A DNA stretch of 49,759 nt from Planctomycetaceae bacterium (GCA_011525745.1 WYBU01000040.1:1-49759), one strand, 5' to 3'. Counted from the first letter of the stretch, positions 36,273 through 45,703 are shown. Program-made: numbers and translations. The notes: a model not told the origin generated them from the sequence alone.

Positions 36273-37805
36273 TCACTCCCCTACTCCCGCCATCATTCTC
36301 ATCACCCGCTCCTGCGTCGCCGCGCTGCGATCCAGCTCGCCGACCATCCGGCCTTCGCGCAGCACGATCAGCCGCGTGCTCAGCGCCAGCAGTTCCGGCA
36401 GTTCCGACGATATCAGCAGAATCGCCGCCCCCTCCAGCGCCAGCCGATCGAGCAGCGCGTGAATCTCCGCCTTGGCGCCTACATCGACACCGCGCGTCGG
36501 CTCGTCGACGATCAACACCGGACATTGCGCCGCCAGCCATTTCGCCAGCGCCACTTTCTGCTGATTGCCGCCCGACAGACCCGACGTCGGCGCATCGATG
36601 TCCGGCGCGCGCACCGCCAGCCGATCGAAATACTCCCGCGTCAATGCCCGCTCGCGCCGCCGCCGCACGAATCCGGCCCGCGACAGCCGCCGCAGAATCG
36701 CCAGCGACAGGTTCTCGCGCCCGCCCAGACTCAGCACCAGTCCCTGACGTTTGCGGTCTTCCGGCAGATAGCCCAGCCCGCGATTCAGCGCCTCGGCCGG
36801 ATGACGCGGAAAACCGCTGGTCCCGTTGATCCGCACGGCGCCCGTGGCCGCGCGATCCAGCCCGAACAGCACGTGGGCGATCTCGGATCGGCCCGCGCCG
36901 ACCAGGCCCGCCAGGCCGAGGATTTCCCCCGCGTGCAGCTCGAAACCGATGCCCTCGAACCGCCCCGGCGAGGACAAGCTTTGCACCGTCAGCCGGACCG
37001 CCCCGCGCGCCGACGCCGCATGAACCGGCAGGTACTGATTCAGCGGCCGACCGATCATGTGGCGCACGACTTCGTCCGGCGTCGTGGCGGCCGTCGGCAG
37101 CGCGACCACGTGCCGTCCATCGCGCAGGACCGACACCGCGTCGCACTGGGAGAACACCTCGCCCAGCCGGTGCGTCACGTAGATCAGCGTCACGCCGCGC
37201 CTCCGCAGTTCGCGCATCAACTCGAACAGCCGCGCCGCTTCGTGCTCCGACAGCGAGCTGGTCGGCTCATCGAGCACGAGCAGCCGCGCGCCGACCCGCG
37301 TCGCGGCGGCGATCTGCACCAGTTGCTCCTGTGCGATCGACAGCCGCTCCATCGGTGTGTCCGGGTCGATCTCGGCGCCGATCGAGGCCAGCGATTGCCG
37401 CGCCGCCTCGCGCAGCGCCGCGCGGGCCAGCCACGGGCCGCGCCGCGGCATCCCGCCCAGCAGCAGGTTCTCGGCCACGCTCAGATTCGGGCAGAAATGC
37501 AGCTCCTGATGGACCAGGCCGATCCCCGCCCGCGCCGCGTCGAGCGGCGAGCGGATGCGCACCGGCCGGCCGTCGATCCGCAGCTCGCCGGCGTCGGGCG
37601 TGAGAATGCCGGCGATGATCCGCCCCAGCGTCGATTTGCCCGCCCCGTTCTCGCCGCACAGGGCGTGACACGCGCCAAGCTCGACCGCAAGGCTGACGTC
37701 GTCGAGTGCCGTCACGCCGGGAAATCGCTTCGTAACGCCGCGCACTTCGAGTATCGCGCGCGATCCGGCGGCGGCGATGGACGGCTTCGTCGCAACGGCA
37801 TCCAT
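36273..37805 (-). CDS. RbsA-type sugar ABC transporter ATP-binding protein
   Basis: A 510-residue protein with two fused ABC ATPase domains of the ribose/galactose/autoinducer importer class. The first domain has GENGAGKST (Walker A) and LSIAQEQLV, the degenerate signature usual for RbsA domain 1. The second has GLVGAGRSE, the altered Walker A of this class, and LSGGNQQKV with LIVDEPTRGVDVGAKAEIH. It would energise uptake of a sugar, nucleoside or similar solute. No permease or binding-protein gene lies next to it, which is unusual, because these components normally form one operon. The ATG at 37805 fits the family start. Confidence 0.92.
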   Translation of the reverse strand: MDAVATKPSIAAAGSRAILEVRGVTKRFPGVTALDDVSLAVELGACHALCGENGAGKSTLGRIIAGILTPDAGELRIDGRPVRIRSPLDAARAGIGLVHQELHFCPNLSVAENLLLGGMPRRGPWLARAALREAARQSLASIGAEIDPDTPMERLSIAQEQLVQIAAATRVGARLLVLDEPTSSLSEHEAARLFELMRELRRRGVTLIYVTHRLGEVFSQCDAVSVLRDGRHVVALPTAATTPDEVVRHMIGRPLNQYLPVHAASARGAVRLTVQSLSSPGRFEGIGFELHAGEILGLAGLVGAGRSEIAHVLFGLDRAATGAVRINGTSGFPRHPAEALNRGLGYLPEDRKRQGLVLSLGGRENLSLAILRRLSRAGFVRRRRERALTREYFDRLAVRAPDIDAPTSGLSGGNQQKVALAKWLAAQCPVLIVDEPTRGVDVGAKAEIHALLDRLALEGAAILLISSELPELLALSTRLIVLREGRMVGELDRSAATQERVMRMMAGVGE

Positions 37806-37895
37806 GCCGACATTAGCGCGCAATCGCGTCGCAGGGTCAACGGCAATCGATCGAGCCAATTCAACCAGCACGCAGTTACCACGAGCGGCGCCTTC

Positions 37896-37951
37896 AAGCC
37901 CTCGCGTTGGACGGCGCCGGCGACTACGAGCAACGTGTCTCGCGAGGGCTT
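37896..37951. promoter_or_regulatory. Long imperfect hairpin in divergent SulP/RbsA spacer
   Basis: AAGCCCTCGCG at 37896-37906 and CGCGAGGGCTT at 37941-37951 are a perfect 11-bp stem. The arm continues with CGTTG...CAACG on a shifted register after a 5-base bulge (TGTCT), and the loop has GGCGCC. It ends 55 bases before the SulP start and could be a leader RNA structure, an operator or an attenuator. On the other strand it lies 90 bases upstream of the ATPase start. Confidence 0.5.
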
Positions 37952-38006
37952 GGCCGTGTTGGCTACCCGCGTGACACGCCCGGCCCCGCACGCTAAAAGT
38001 CTTGAC

Positions 38007-39770
38007 GTGAGCGATCGCCCCCGCGTCACGCCTCCGCCCGCCGCAACGCCCGCGCCCCTCGATGCGCCGCCCGGCTTTCTTCGCTCCGACCTGCCCGCCG
38101 GCCTGACCGTCGCGCTGGTCACGATTCCCCAGTGCATGGCCTTCGCCACCATCGCCGGTCTGCCGCCCGTCTCGGGCCTCTACACCGCCGTTGCGATGAG
38201 CCTCGTCACCGCCCTGCTATCCAAATCGCCCAAACTCGTCACCGGACCGTCGATCACCGCCAGCACCATGCTCATGGCCGTGCTGCGCATCGTCGCACCC
38301 GACGAGCCGCACAATTGGCCGGCCATCGCCGCGCTCATCGCGCTGCTCGCGGGGCTGCTGACGTTGCTGGGCGCCGTGTTGCGCGCCGGGCGCTTCATGC
38401 GCTTCGTCTCGCGCTCCGTGATCCTGGGGCTGGTCGTCGGTTCCGTCATTCTGACCATCGGCGTGCAGCTCGCACCGCTGCTGGGCGTGCCCTCCGGCGG
38501 GCGCTCCAGCTTCTACGGCATCGTCGCCCATACGGTGACGCACGTTGCCGATACGCGCGTCGCGCCGCTGCTGATGGGCGCGGCGACCTGCGTGCTGGTT
38601 CTGCTGGCGGCGCGTTTCATCCCGCGCTGGCCGGGCGCGTTCATCGTGCTCGTTATGGGCGGAGCGGTCGTCTGGCTGCTCGACAGGCTGGGCATCGACG
38701 CCGGTCTCGCCACCATCGGTTCGCTGAAATGGACCTGGCCCGATCCGCGGGCATCCTGGTATTCCGGTCCCTACTCGACCGATCTGCTCGTCGGCGCGGC
38801 GGCCATCTGTCTCGTCGGCATCATTCAGAACCTGGCCATCGCCCGCGCCATGGCCATGCGCGACGACGCCGACATCGACGCCCAGCGCGAACTTCAGTCT
38901 CTCGGCGTGGCCAACATCGCCGCCGGTCTGTGCAACGGATTCCCCGGCTCCGGCAGCTTCGTGCGATCGGCCCTGAGCGATCTGGCCGGGGCGCGCACCC
39001 GCCTCGCGGGCGTCGTCTCCGCCGTCGCCATTGCGATGATCGCCGCGCTGGCCGCGCCGCTGGCCCGCTACATCACGCTGGCCGCGATTGCCGGCCTGCT
39101 GATCGCCACCGCCCTGGTGATGATCGACCGTCGCGAACTGACGCAGGTGGTGATGCGCGACCGCGACGATCGCCGCGTGCTGGGCGTCACCGTCGCCTGC
39201 GTCTTCTTCCTGCCGCTGCACTGGGCGGTGCTGATCGGCCTGGCCGCCTCGGTCGTGCTGTTTCTGCGGCGCGTGGCGCGGCTGCATTTGTTCGAGATGG
39301 TCCGCGACGAGAACGGCGCGTTTCGCGAACGCCGCATCGACGAGCAGACCGGCCGCAGCGCGATCACGATGTTGCAGGTCGAAGGCCCGCTGTTTTTCGC
39401 CCACGCCGACGAAATGGCCGATACGCTCCAGGCGATCATGCGGCGCGGCCCACGGACGGTGATTTTGCGCATGCGGCGCACGCGGCAGATCGACTTTTCG
39501 GTGACCGAGGCGATGCGCCGCGTGATCGTGCGCTACCTGGCCGACGGCGGGCGGTTCATCGTCTGTGGCGTCACGCCCAAGATGCACCGCGCGCTGATGC
39601 GCAGTCCGCTGGGTTGGATGCTGGGCGAGGAGAACATTCTCGAATCGACACGCCAGGTCTTCGGCGCGGCCACCCGCGCGATTGAAATCGCGCGACAATT
39701 CGTCGCCACGACCCCCGGCGACGGGCGGCCGCTGTTCCGCGAAGAGTCCGCCGAGAGCGCTCCCGTCTGA
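38007..39770 (+). CDS. SulP-family anion transporter with STAS domain
   Basis: A 587-residue membrane transporter for sulfate, bicarbonate or other anions. The N-terminal FLRSDLPAGLTVALVTIPQC, GLPPVSGLYTAV and SKSPKLVTGPSITASTMLMA are SulP signatures. About twelve hydrophobic segments follow, and a C-terminal STAS domain (about 460-560: AITMLQVEGPLFFAHADEMA and RTVILRMRRTRQIDFSVTEA) regulates transport. It starts at GTG 38007, following CTTGAC. The open frame extends far upstream, but that part is antisense to the ABC ATPase. The substrate is not determined. Confidence 0.93.
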   Translation: MSDRPRVTPPPAATPAPLDAPPGFLRSDLPAGLTVALVTIPQCMAFATIAGLPPVSGLYTAVAMSLVTALLSKSPKLVTGPSITASTMLMAVLRIVAPDEPHNWPAIAALIALLAGLLTLLGAVLRAGRFMRFVSRSVILGLVVGSVILTIGVQLAPLLGVPSGGRSSFYGIVAHTVTHVADTRVAPLLMGAATCVLVLLAARFIPRWPGAFIVLVMGGAVVWLLDRLGIDAGLATIGSLKWTWPDPRASWYSGPYSTDLLVGAAAICLVGIIQNLAIARAMAMRDDADIDAQRELQSLGVANIAAGLCNGFPGSGSFVRSALSDLAGARTRLAGVVSAVAIAMIAALAAPLARYITLAAIAGLLIATALVMIDRRELTQVVMRDRDDRRVLGVTVACVFFLPLHWAVLIGLAASVVLFLRRVARLHLFEMVRDENGAFRERRIDEQTGRSAITMLQVEGPLFFAHADEMADTLQAIMRRGPRTVILRMRRTRQIDFSVTEAMRRVIVRYLADGGRFIVCGVTPKMHRALMRSPLGWMLGEENILESTRQVFGAATRAIEIARQFVATTPGDGRPLFREESAESAPV

Positions 39771-39773
39771 ACC

Positions 39774-39793
39774 GAACCGCGACCGTAAGCGAG
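39774..39793 (-). repeat. Dispersed repeat A, copy 8
   Basis: GAACCGCGACCGTAAGCGAG, two differences from the core, minus orientation. It begins four bases after the SulP stop. Confidence 0.85.
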
Positions 39794-39817
39794 CGGCGGG
39801 AAACGCCTCTCTGAACC

Positions 39818-39837
39818 GAACCGCGACCGTGAGGGAG
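39818..39837 (-). repeat. Dispersed repeat A, copy 9
   Basis: An exact core in minus orientation, 44 bases from copy 8. Both are followed by CGGCGGGAAACGCC, so the pair is a tandem duplication. Confidence 0.9.
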
Positions 39838-39968
39838 CGGCGGGAAACGCCCCGTGGCGACAGTCCTCCCAATAAGCCGGTCCTTCGCCGCGAACGGACC
39901 ACCGTACGACACGGCAGCGTCGTTCTCGCCCTCGGAGCGGATGGTCGAATTCGTTGCGTCCCCCGGCG

Positions 39969-39988
39969 CTCCCTCACGGTCGCGGTTC
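39969..39988 (+). repeat. Dispersed repeat A, copy 10
   Basis: An exact core in plus orientation, two bases from the end of the oxidoreductase gene. It faces copies 8 and 9. Confidence 0.9.
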
Positions 39989-39990
39989 GG

Positions 39991-42879
39991 TTAATGCAAA
40001 TAGGCGCTGTCCGTCGGCCGCAGCGGACGATTGAACCACGTTGGACGGCGCAGGCCGCCCGGCCCCACCGGCCAGCGCGTTCGCGCCAGCCACGCGCGAA
40101 AAATCGCCATCGACCGCTCGGTGTCAACGAACACGTCGCCGCAGCGATCCTCCGCCGCGGCCCGCTCGACCCGCACGCGCTGATGCCAGCAGTGCATCCC
40201 GCTGATCGGGTCCGGATGAACCGGAAACGTGATGTTCTGATGCACGCCGCCCTCGCGCCACCAGATGCGCCGGCTGTCCGGATCGCTCGAATCGAACGGC
40301 TGCGGCCCGCTGATCTGCCGCATGCGCCACTTGCCCGGCGATGTTTCGTCGATCGAGACGACGTTGCTGCTCCAGCGGCTGTTGGGCGGATCGTTCGGCC
40401 GCCGCCAGCGGCCCAGATGATGCGAACACGCCACGACGCCGGGGCGTATTCCCTCCGTCACCCAAACCTTGTCCACGAAAAAACCGATGCGCGTCGTCAC
40501 GCGCGCCAGATCGCCCGTGCGGACGCCCAGCCGCTTTGCGTCGCTCGTGTGAATCCAGATCGGATTGCGCTGCGATATTTCGTTGAGCCACTTCGCCCCG
40601 CCGCTGCGCGTGTGGATCAGCGTCGGCAGCCGGAACGTCGGCAGCAGGCACGCGTCCAGGACTTCGCCGCGCGAGACCGACGACGCCTCTACCGCCCGCT
40701 CTTCATGAATATGGCTGCGGATGTACGTCGGCAGCGCGTATTCCGGCCAGCCCCACTCCACCATCGTACGGCTGAAGAACTCCAGCCGGCGACTGGGCGT
40801 GGCGAACCCTTCGGCGACCGGCGACCCCTCGCCGCCGATCCGAATGCCGATCGCCACGCCGTTCTTCCGAACGACGCGACTGTTGGCGTCGATCGTCGTC
40901 CCCTCCAGTTCCATCGGCGTCAGCACGCGCTCGTGCCGCAGGTACTCGCGCTTTTTGACCTCGAACGCACCGTACTTTCGCATGTACCCCAGCGACGAGA
41001 GTTGCTCGCGCGCCGCAGCCTCCGGCAGTCCCGGCACGCGGTCGAACGCGTAGGCGTAATACTCATCCACCGACAGCTTCGTGCCGGGCGACTGCTTGCT
41101 TTCGAAGTACTTCCGGATGCCCATTGAGCCGTCGGAATCAATCGCCCAGCACAGCGCGATCCAGAACTCGTCCTCCTCCCACACCTGCCCCGGATTCACG
41201 TCGCGCGTGTCGCGCACCGCACGGCCCTCGGCCAGCGCCGCCGCCTTGAGCACCGGCTGGCGGAAGGCGATCCACGTTCCGCTGTGCGTCTCGTACGTGT
41301 TCAGATCGTGCCGCTCCGGCCCGTGACCCATCGGCAGCACGTAGTCGGCGTAGAACGCCGTCTCGTTCCAGGTCGGCGTCATCGCCACGTGCAGACCGAT
41401 TTTGCGCTCGTCGCGCAGCGCCTCGATCCACGTGAAGCCGTCCGGATAAGTCCACACCGGATTGAACACGCGCGTGAAATACACGTCGATGCAACCGCGG
41501 CCCTCCTTCAGAAAGTGCGGCAGCAGAAAGCTCATCTCGTAATGCGCCAGCGGAAACTCCCGCGGCCAGTGCAGCTCGTTCCAGTGGTCCTGCGGCGGCG
41601 GCACGTCGATCAGGCTCGCCTTGTACTTGTGCCACGCCGCCGGCGAACACCCGCCCTCGGTTCCCACGCTGCCCGTCAGGACGTGCAGCAGGAACAGACA
41701 GCGCGCCACCTGCCAGCCTCCCAGATGAGCGCTGGCCGCCCCTCGCCACGTGTGCGAGCAGAAGCGCGCGCCGGCCTCGCCGATCAGCCGCGCTATCTTG
41801 ACGACCGTTTCCGCCGGAATGCCGCACTCGGCCTCGGCGAATTCGGGAGTGAATTCGGCGTAAAGCCGCTTGAGTTCCTCGATGAAGTCCTCCACCCGCG
41901 CCGCCGCTCCGCTCCCAGCGCCGCACCACTGAAGATACTCGCGCCAGTTCGTCCATCGCTCGATGAAGCCGCGGTCGAACAGTCCCTCGCGCAGCAGCAC
42001 GTGCGCAAACGCCAGCAGCAGCGCCGCCTCGGTCCCCGGCACGCACGGTAGCCAGTACGACGCCATCGACGCCGTGTTCGACAATCGCGGGTCGACCACC
42101 GCCATCTTCGCGCCGCGCGCCAGCCCCTCCGAAATGCGCTGCGCGTGCGGATTGAAGTAGTGGCCGCTCTCCAGATGGGCGTTCAGCGCCAGGATGAAAC
42201 GCGCGTTGGCATAGTCCGGCGACGGACGGTCGTATCCGCTCCACAGCGCATAACCCAGCCGCGCCCCCGATGAGCAGATGTTGGTGTGACTGTTGTGACC
42301 ATCGACGCCCCACGCCCGCAGCACGCGATCGATGAACCCCTCCGCCCCCGGCCGGCCGACGTGATACACGACTTCGTCTTTGCGGCCTTCGCTCAAGGCG
42401 CGGCGGATGCGCCCGCCGATGTCCGCCAGCGCCTCGTCCCAGCTCACTTCCTGCCATTGCCCACTGCCGCGCGGACCGACGCGCTTCTGCGGAACGAGGA
42501 TGCGATCCGGATCGTGCACTTGATTCAGCGTCGCCGGACCCTTGGCGCAGTTTTTCCCGCGGCTGCCGGGATGCGCCGGGTTGCCCTCCAGCTTGCGGAT
42601 CGCTCCGGTTTCCTTGTCGATGTACGCCAGCAGGCCGCAGGCGCTCTCGCAGTTGAAGCAGGTCGTCGGCGCGAGCCGATAGTGCCGCTCCACCGCCCGC
42701 CGCGGCCACTCGCGCGCGTCGAACTCGACGAAATCGTCCCACCGGTCCGCCGTCGGAAAGCGCGCCAGCCGCTTCGGGGCTTGCGGCGTTGCCGGCAGCG
42801 GCGCGCCGTCGAGATCGGGAATGAAGCCCAGACGCACGGCGGTTCGTTCAATCCACGAGCGATCCGGTCGATAGGTCAT
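39991..42879 (-). CDS. Molybdopterin oxidoreductase, DMSO-reductase family
   Basis: A 962-residue catalytic subunit that would bind bis-MGD molybdenum or tungsten and one 4Fe-4S cluster. The cluster ligands are C74, C77, C81 and C111 (CFNCESAC then GKNCAKGPA). HNSHTNICSSGARLGYALWS holds C202, a candidate metal ligand. GRPGAEGFIDRVLRAWGVDG and ARFILALNAHLESGHYFNPH are family blocks. The C-terminal molydop-binding domain starts near IHTRSGGAKWLNEISQRNPI. No Tat signal is present, so it is probably cytoplasmic. No ferredoxin-like, membrane or chaperone subunit lies nearby. The substrate is unknown. Confidence 0.92.
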   Translation of the reverse strand: MTYRPDRSWIERTAVRLGFIPDLDGAPLPATPQAPKRLARFPTADRWDDFVEFDAREWPRRAVERHYRLAPTTCFNCESACGLLAYIDKETGAIRKLEGNPAHPGSRGKNCAKGPATLNQVHDPDRILVPQKRVGPRGSGQWQEVSWDEALADIGGRIRRALSEGRKDEVVYHVGRPGAEGFIDRVLRAWGVDGHNSHTNICSSGARLGYALWSGYDRPSPDYANARFILALNAHLESGHYFNPHAQRISEGLARGAKMAVVDPRLSNTASMASYWLPCVPGTEAALLLAFAHVLLREGLFDRGFIERWTNWREYLQWCGAGSGAAARVEDFIEELKRLYAEFTPEFAEAECGIPAETVVKIARLIGEAGARFCSHTWRGAASAHLGGWQVARCLFLLHVLTGSVGTEGGCSPAAWHKYKASLIDVPPPQDHWNELHWPREFPLAHYEMSFLLPHFLKEGRGCIDVYFTRVFNPVWTYPDGFTWIEALRDERKIGLHVAMTPTWNETAFYADYVLPMGHGPERHDLNTYETHSGTWIAFRQPVLKAAALAEGRAVRDTRDVNPGQVWEEDEFWIALCWAIDSDGSMGIRKYFESKQSPGTKLSVDEYYAYAFDRVPGLPEAAAREQLSSLGYMRKYGAFEVKKREYLRHERVLTPMELEGTTIDANSRVVRKNGVAIGIRIGGEGSPVAEGFATPSRRLEFFSRTMVEWGWPEYALPTYIRSHIHEERAVEASSVSRGEVLDACLLPTFRLPTLIHTRSGGAKWLNEISQRNPIWIHTSDAKRLGVRTGDLARVTTRIGFFVDKVWVTEGIRPGVVACSHHLGRWRRPNDPPNSRWSSNVVSIDETSPGKWRMRQISGPQPFDSSDPDSRRIWWREGGVHQNITFPVHPDPISGMHCWHQRVRVERAAAEDRCGDVFVDTERSMAIFRAWLARTRWPVGPGGLRRPTWFNRPLRPTDSAYLH

Positions 42880-43119
42880 AACTACGGATCCTTGTCAGCG
42901 CGCCGCAGGACACACCGAACGGCCCATTCGATTCGCACGGCGACGTCAGCGTAGACCATGTCCGAGCCGATTGGCAACGTTTGTGCTCCGCGTCGCACCG
43001 CCGTTCGCCGCGCTCGGCCGGCCCTGCGCACCGTCGGCCGATCCTTGCCCGGCGCGACGCAACAAGATACATTCACGTTCATCGCCGCGGGGGCTGGCAC
43101 TTTTTTGCGCGAGGTACAC

Positions 43120-44451
43120 TTGCCGGTGCGCGTTCCCCTGACCCCCTACGATCGCCTTTTTCTCGCCGGGCACCTGGCGTTGCGCGAGCAATCGCTTCCC
43201 GGCCACCCCATCCTTGCCATCCTCGATCTGCACGGACCGCTCGATTCGGCGGAGTTAAGCGGCCGCTTCGAGACGGCGATGGCACGACATCCTCTTCTGA
43301 CATCACATATCGGTTACTCGCGCCTCACCGGGCGCGCCCACTGGCGGCTCGACGGACCGGCATCGACAAGGTCCCGGCCAATCATCCGGCAATACGATCT
43401 GTCCGCCACCGCCGATCCCGAAGCCGAACGCGAGACCCTGCTCCGTCGCCTGCTCAATGAGTCGCTCGACCCGGAGACGCCGCCGCACGTGCGCCTGCAT
43501 CATGTGCGTTTTTCCGAAGATCGACATGCCCTCGTCCTTCACTACGGCCACTATCTCATGGACCTGCACGGCGGCTGGCGGCTGCTGCGCGAAATGGCCA
43601 CCGCATCGACCGGCGCGGCGGAATCGACGCCCGATTACGCGCGTCTGCTTCAGGCGTCGCGCTCGCGGCCGCACGAGTGGACCGGCGGGCGTCTGCGCCG
43701 CTGGGCGCAAGGTGTCCGGCAGCATCGCGCGTGGAGCCGCCACCGCGACTGTGCACCGCGACAGAACGGATCGACCGCTTCCCCTGCCGGCGACGCGGTG
43801 CGCCGCCTGTGGTCGCTCGAACGCAGCGCCCAAATCGAACATCAGGCCCGCGCCTGGCTGCGCGCCGGCCCCATGCTCTACACGCGCCACGGTCTGCTCG
43901 CCGCCCTGCTCGCCGTCGATGAACTTCGCGAGCCGCTCGGCCTGCGCAGCGAAAGCTACATGGTGGCCGTCCCCTTCGCCCGCCCCGGCGCCGCCGATCG
44001 GCCGTTCACCCCCATAAACGACCTGACCGTCGCCACGATCGTCATGCCGCGACGGCTGCTGTCCAGCCCCGCGGATGCGGACGATGAGCTGGCGCGACAA
44101 CTGACGGACTATCGCAACGGCGGTGACCAGGCGACCTGGGCGCTGATGCAGTACGCGGGCTGGCTGCGCAACGGCCACTATCGACTGATGCTTCGAAAAG
44201 GTCGCGGCGTCCCGCCGTGTTCGTTCGGTTACACGCTGTATCAAGTTGAAACCGATGACGCATCGTGTCTCGGCGCGCGGATCGAACGATTCAGCGCCAC
44301 CGGCCTGCCGACCATCCCTCCCGGATTGATGATGACCTGCACGCGCTTCGCCCGTCGGTGGTCGCTCTGCTGCACGTTTTTCCCGCACATCTGGCCGCGG
44401 CCGCTCGTCGAGCGCCTGACCGAACGCGTCGATTTCCACCTCGGTGCATGA
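43120..44451 (+). CDS. Condensation-domain-like acyltransferase
   Basis: About 443 residues from a TTG start, chosen because GAGG lies five bases upstream and because the protein-like sequence begins with VRVPLTPYDRLFLAGHLAL. An ATG at 42958 would add 54 residues of atypical Arg-rich sequence. The family features are RFETAMARHPLLTSHIGYSR near the N-terminus and GHYLMDLHGGWRLL, a variant of the HHxxxDG active site of CoA-dependent acyltransferases and NRPS condensation domains (H144, D148). The second half has ELREPLGLRSESYMVAVPFA and INDLTVATIVMPRRL. It may transfer an acyl group in lipid or wax-ester-type synthesis. It is divergent from the molybdopterin gene. Confidence 0.75.
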   Translation: MPVRVPLTPYDRLFLAGHLALREQSLPGHPILAILDLHGPLDSAELSGRFETAMARHPLLTSHIGYSRLTGRAHWRLDGPASTRSRPIIRQYDLSATADPEAERETLLRRLLNESLDPETPPHVRLHHVRFSEDRHALVLHYGHYLMDLHGGWRLLREMATASTGAAESTPDYARLLQASRSRPHEWTGGRLRRWAQGVRQHRAWSRHRDCAPRQNGSTASPAGDAVRRLWSLERSAQIEHQARAWLRAGPMLYTRHGLLAALLAVDELREPLGLRSESYMVAVPFARPGAADRPFTPINDLTVATIVMPRRLLSSPADADDELARQLTDYRNGGDQATWALMQYAGWLRNGHYRLMLRKGRGVPPCSFGYTLYQVETDDASCLGARIERFSATGLPTIPPGLMMTCTRFARRWSLCCTFFPHIWPRPLVERLTERVDFHLGA

Positions 44452-44491
44452 TGTTCGCCGCGCGGCACGTGCTTGCAGCCCGTGGACGTCA

Positions 44492-44558
44492 GCCCGCGCG
44501 AAGGCGGGCGTCCCGAGTCGCCCCCAATTCCTGGATTCCCGCGTTCGCGTGAATGACG
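44492..44558. repeat. Family D repeat, copy 2
   Basis: GCCCGCGCGAAGGCGGGCGT and CTGGATTCCCGCGTTCGCGT with GAATGACGG, related to the 72-bp element at 22104 but diverged. Confidence 0.6.
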
Positions 44559-44622
44559 GAGCCGGGCCGCCGCGCCAGTCCTGTTCCCGGTTTCGCCCCC
44601 GACGCGAGGCTAATATCTTCCC

Positions 44623-45681
44623 ATGCTTCGCATCGGCACGATCCAGCTCGACTCTCCCGTCGTTCAGGCCGCGCTCTCCGGCTACAGCGACCGCCCGATG
44701 CGCCTGCTTTCCCGCCGCTACGGCTGCCCATACGCCATCAACGAAGTCATTCTCGACAAGCTCGTCCTCGTCCCCGGCCGCAAGCGCCGCCGCCATTTCG
44801 ACATCGCGCCCGACGAACATCCCGTCGGCGGCCAGCTCATGGGCAGCGAGCCGGAACAGTTCGCCGCCGCCGCCGTCGAAATGGTCGACGCCGGCTTCGA
44901 TGTCATCGACCTCAACTTCGGCTGCCCCGTCCGCAAGGTCCTCGGCCGCTGCCGCGGCGGCTTCCTCCTCTCGACTCCCGAGACGGCCATCGACATCATC
45001 CGCCGCGTATGCGACGCCGTCGGCGGGCGCGTTCCGGTCACCGTCAAGATGCGCCGAGGCATGGATGATGACGCCGATAGCGAGCGGAGTTTCTTTCGCA
45101 TCCTCGACGCCGCGTTCGAAATCGGCGTTGCGGCCGCGACGGTACACGGGCGCACCGTCCGGCAGCGATACGTCGGACCGAGCAATTGGGACTTTCTGCG
45201 ACGCGTGAAGCGCCACGTCGGCAATCGGACGATTCTCGGCAGCGGCGATCTGTTCTCGGCGCGCGATTGCGTGCGCATGTTGGACGAAACCGGCGTCGAC
45301 GGCGTCTCCGTCGCGCGCGGCGCCATCGGCAATCCGTGGATTTTCCACGAAGCCCGCGCACTGCTCACGGGCAGCGACTGGCCGCCGCCTCCCTCGATCG
45401 CCGAGCAACGCGAAGCGCTGGAACTGCATTTTCGCCTCGCGTGCGACACCTACGGCGAGGTCCGTGCACCGCTGCTGCTGCGCAAGTTCGGCGTCCGCTA
45501 CTGCGAACTGCATCCCCATCCGCGCGAAGTGAAGATGGCCTTCCTGGCCGTGAAAACCGCGGCCGACTGGCGCGTCATGCTCGACGCCTGGTACGCACCC
45601 GCACGCAACTGGCCGCCCGTCGTCCGCCGCGACCGCCCCGAATCCCTCGTCGCCGCCGGCGCCGCGTGGAGTTGTGCATGA
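44623..45681 (+). CDS. tRNA-dihydrouridine synthase
   Basis: A 352-residue FMN enzyme that reduces uridine to dihydrouridine in tRNA. VVQAALSGYSDRPMRLLSRR opens the TIM barrel. GGQLMGSEPEQFAAAAV and DVIDLNFGCPVRKVLGRCRG hold the flavin and RNA elements, the latter with the conserved NxGCPxxK pattern (here NFGCPVRK). VTVKMRRGMDDD and ATVHGRTVRQRYVGPSNWDF are also typical, as is ILGSGDLFSARDCVRMLDET. The catalytic Cys expected in the loop is in GRCRGG. DusA, DusB and DusC specificity cannot be assigned. The 3' end is followed by stacked repeats. Confidence 0.94.
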   Translation: MLRIGTIQLDSPVVQAALSGYSDRPMRLLSRRYGCPYAINEVILDKLVLVPGRKRRRHFDIAPDEHPVGGQLMGSEPEQFAAAAVEMVDAGFDVIDLNFGCPVRKVLGRCRGGFLLSTPETAIDIIRRVCDAVGGRVPVTVKMRRGMDDDADSERSFFRILDAAFEIGVAAATVHGRTVRQRYVGPSNWDFLRRVKRHVGNRTILGSGDLFSARDCVRMLDETGVDGVSVARGAIGNPWIFHEARALLTGSDWPPPPSIAEQREALELHFRLACDTYGEVRAPLLLRKFGVRYCELHPHPREVKMAFLAVKTAADWRVMLDAWYAPARNWPPVVRRDRPESLVAAGAAWSCA

Positions 45682-45683
45682 GC

Positions 45684-45703
45684 AGGGTCCGCCGTGCGGA
45701 GCG
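45684..45703. repeat. Dispersed repeat E, copy 3
   Basis: AGGGTCCGCCGTGCGGAGC is the reverse-complement-like form of the word at 36239. Confidence 0.6.

Noticed and set aside
36237..38006. Long plus-strand open frame upstream of the SulP gene
   Set aside because: It is the antisense shadow of the RbsA-type ATPase; its translation is Arg/Gln-rich and shows no family. Only the part from 38007 is real.
39682..41127. 481-codon plus-strand frame over the molybdopterin gene
   Set aside because: It is antisense to conserved coding sequence and begins in repeat DNA; no protein-like features.
42958..43119. ATG 42958 as the start of the condensation-like gene
   Set aside because: It has no ribosome site and codes for Arg-rich sequence unlike the family; TTG 43120 has GAGG five bases upstream. 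This is not certain.
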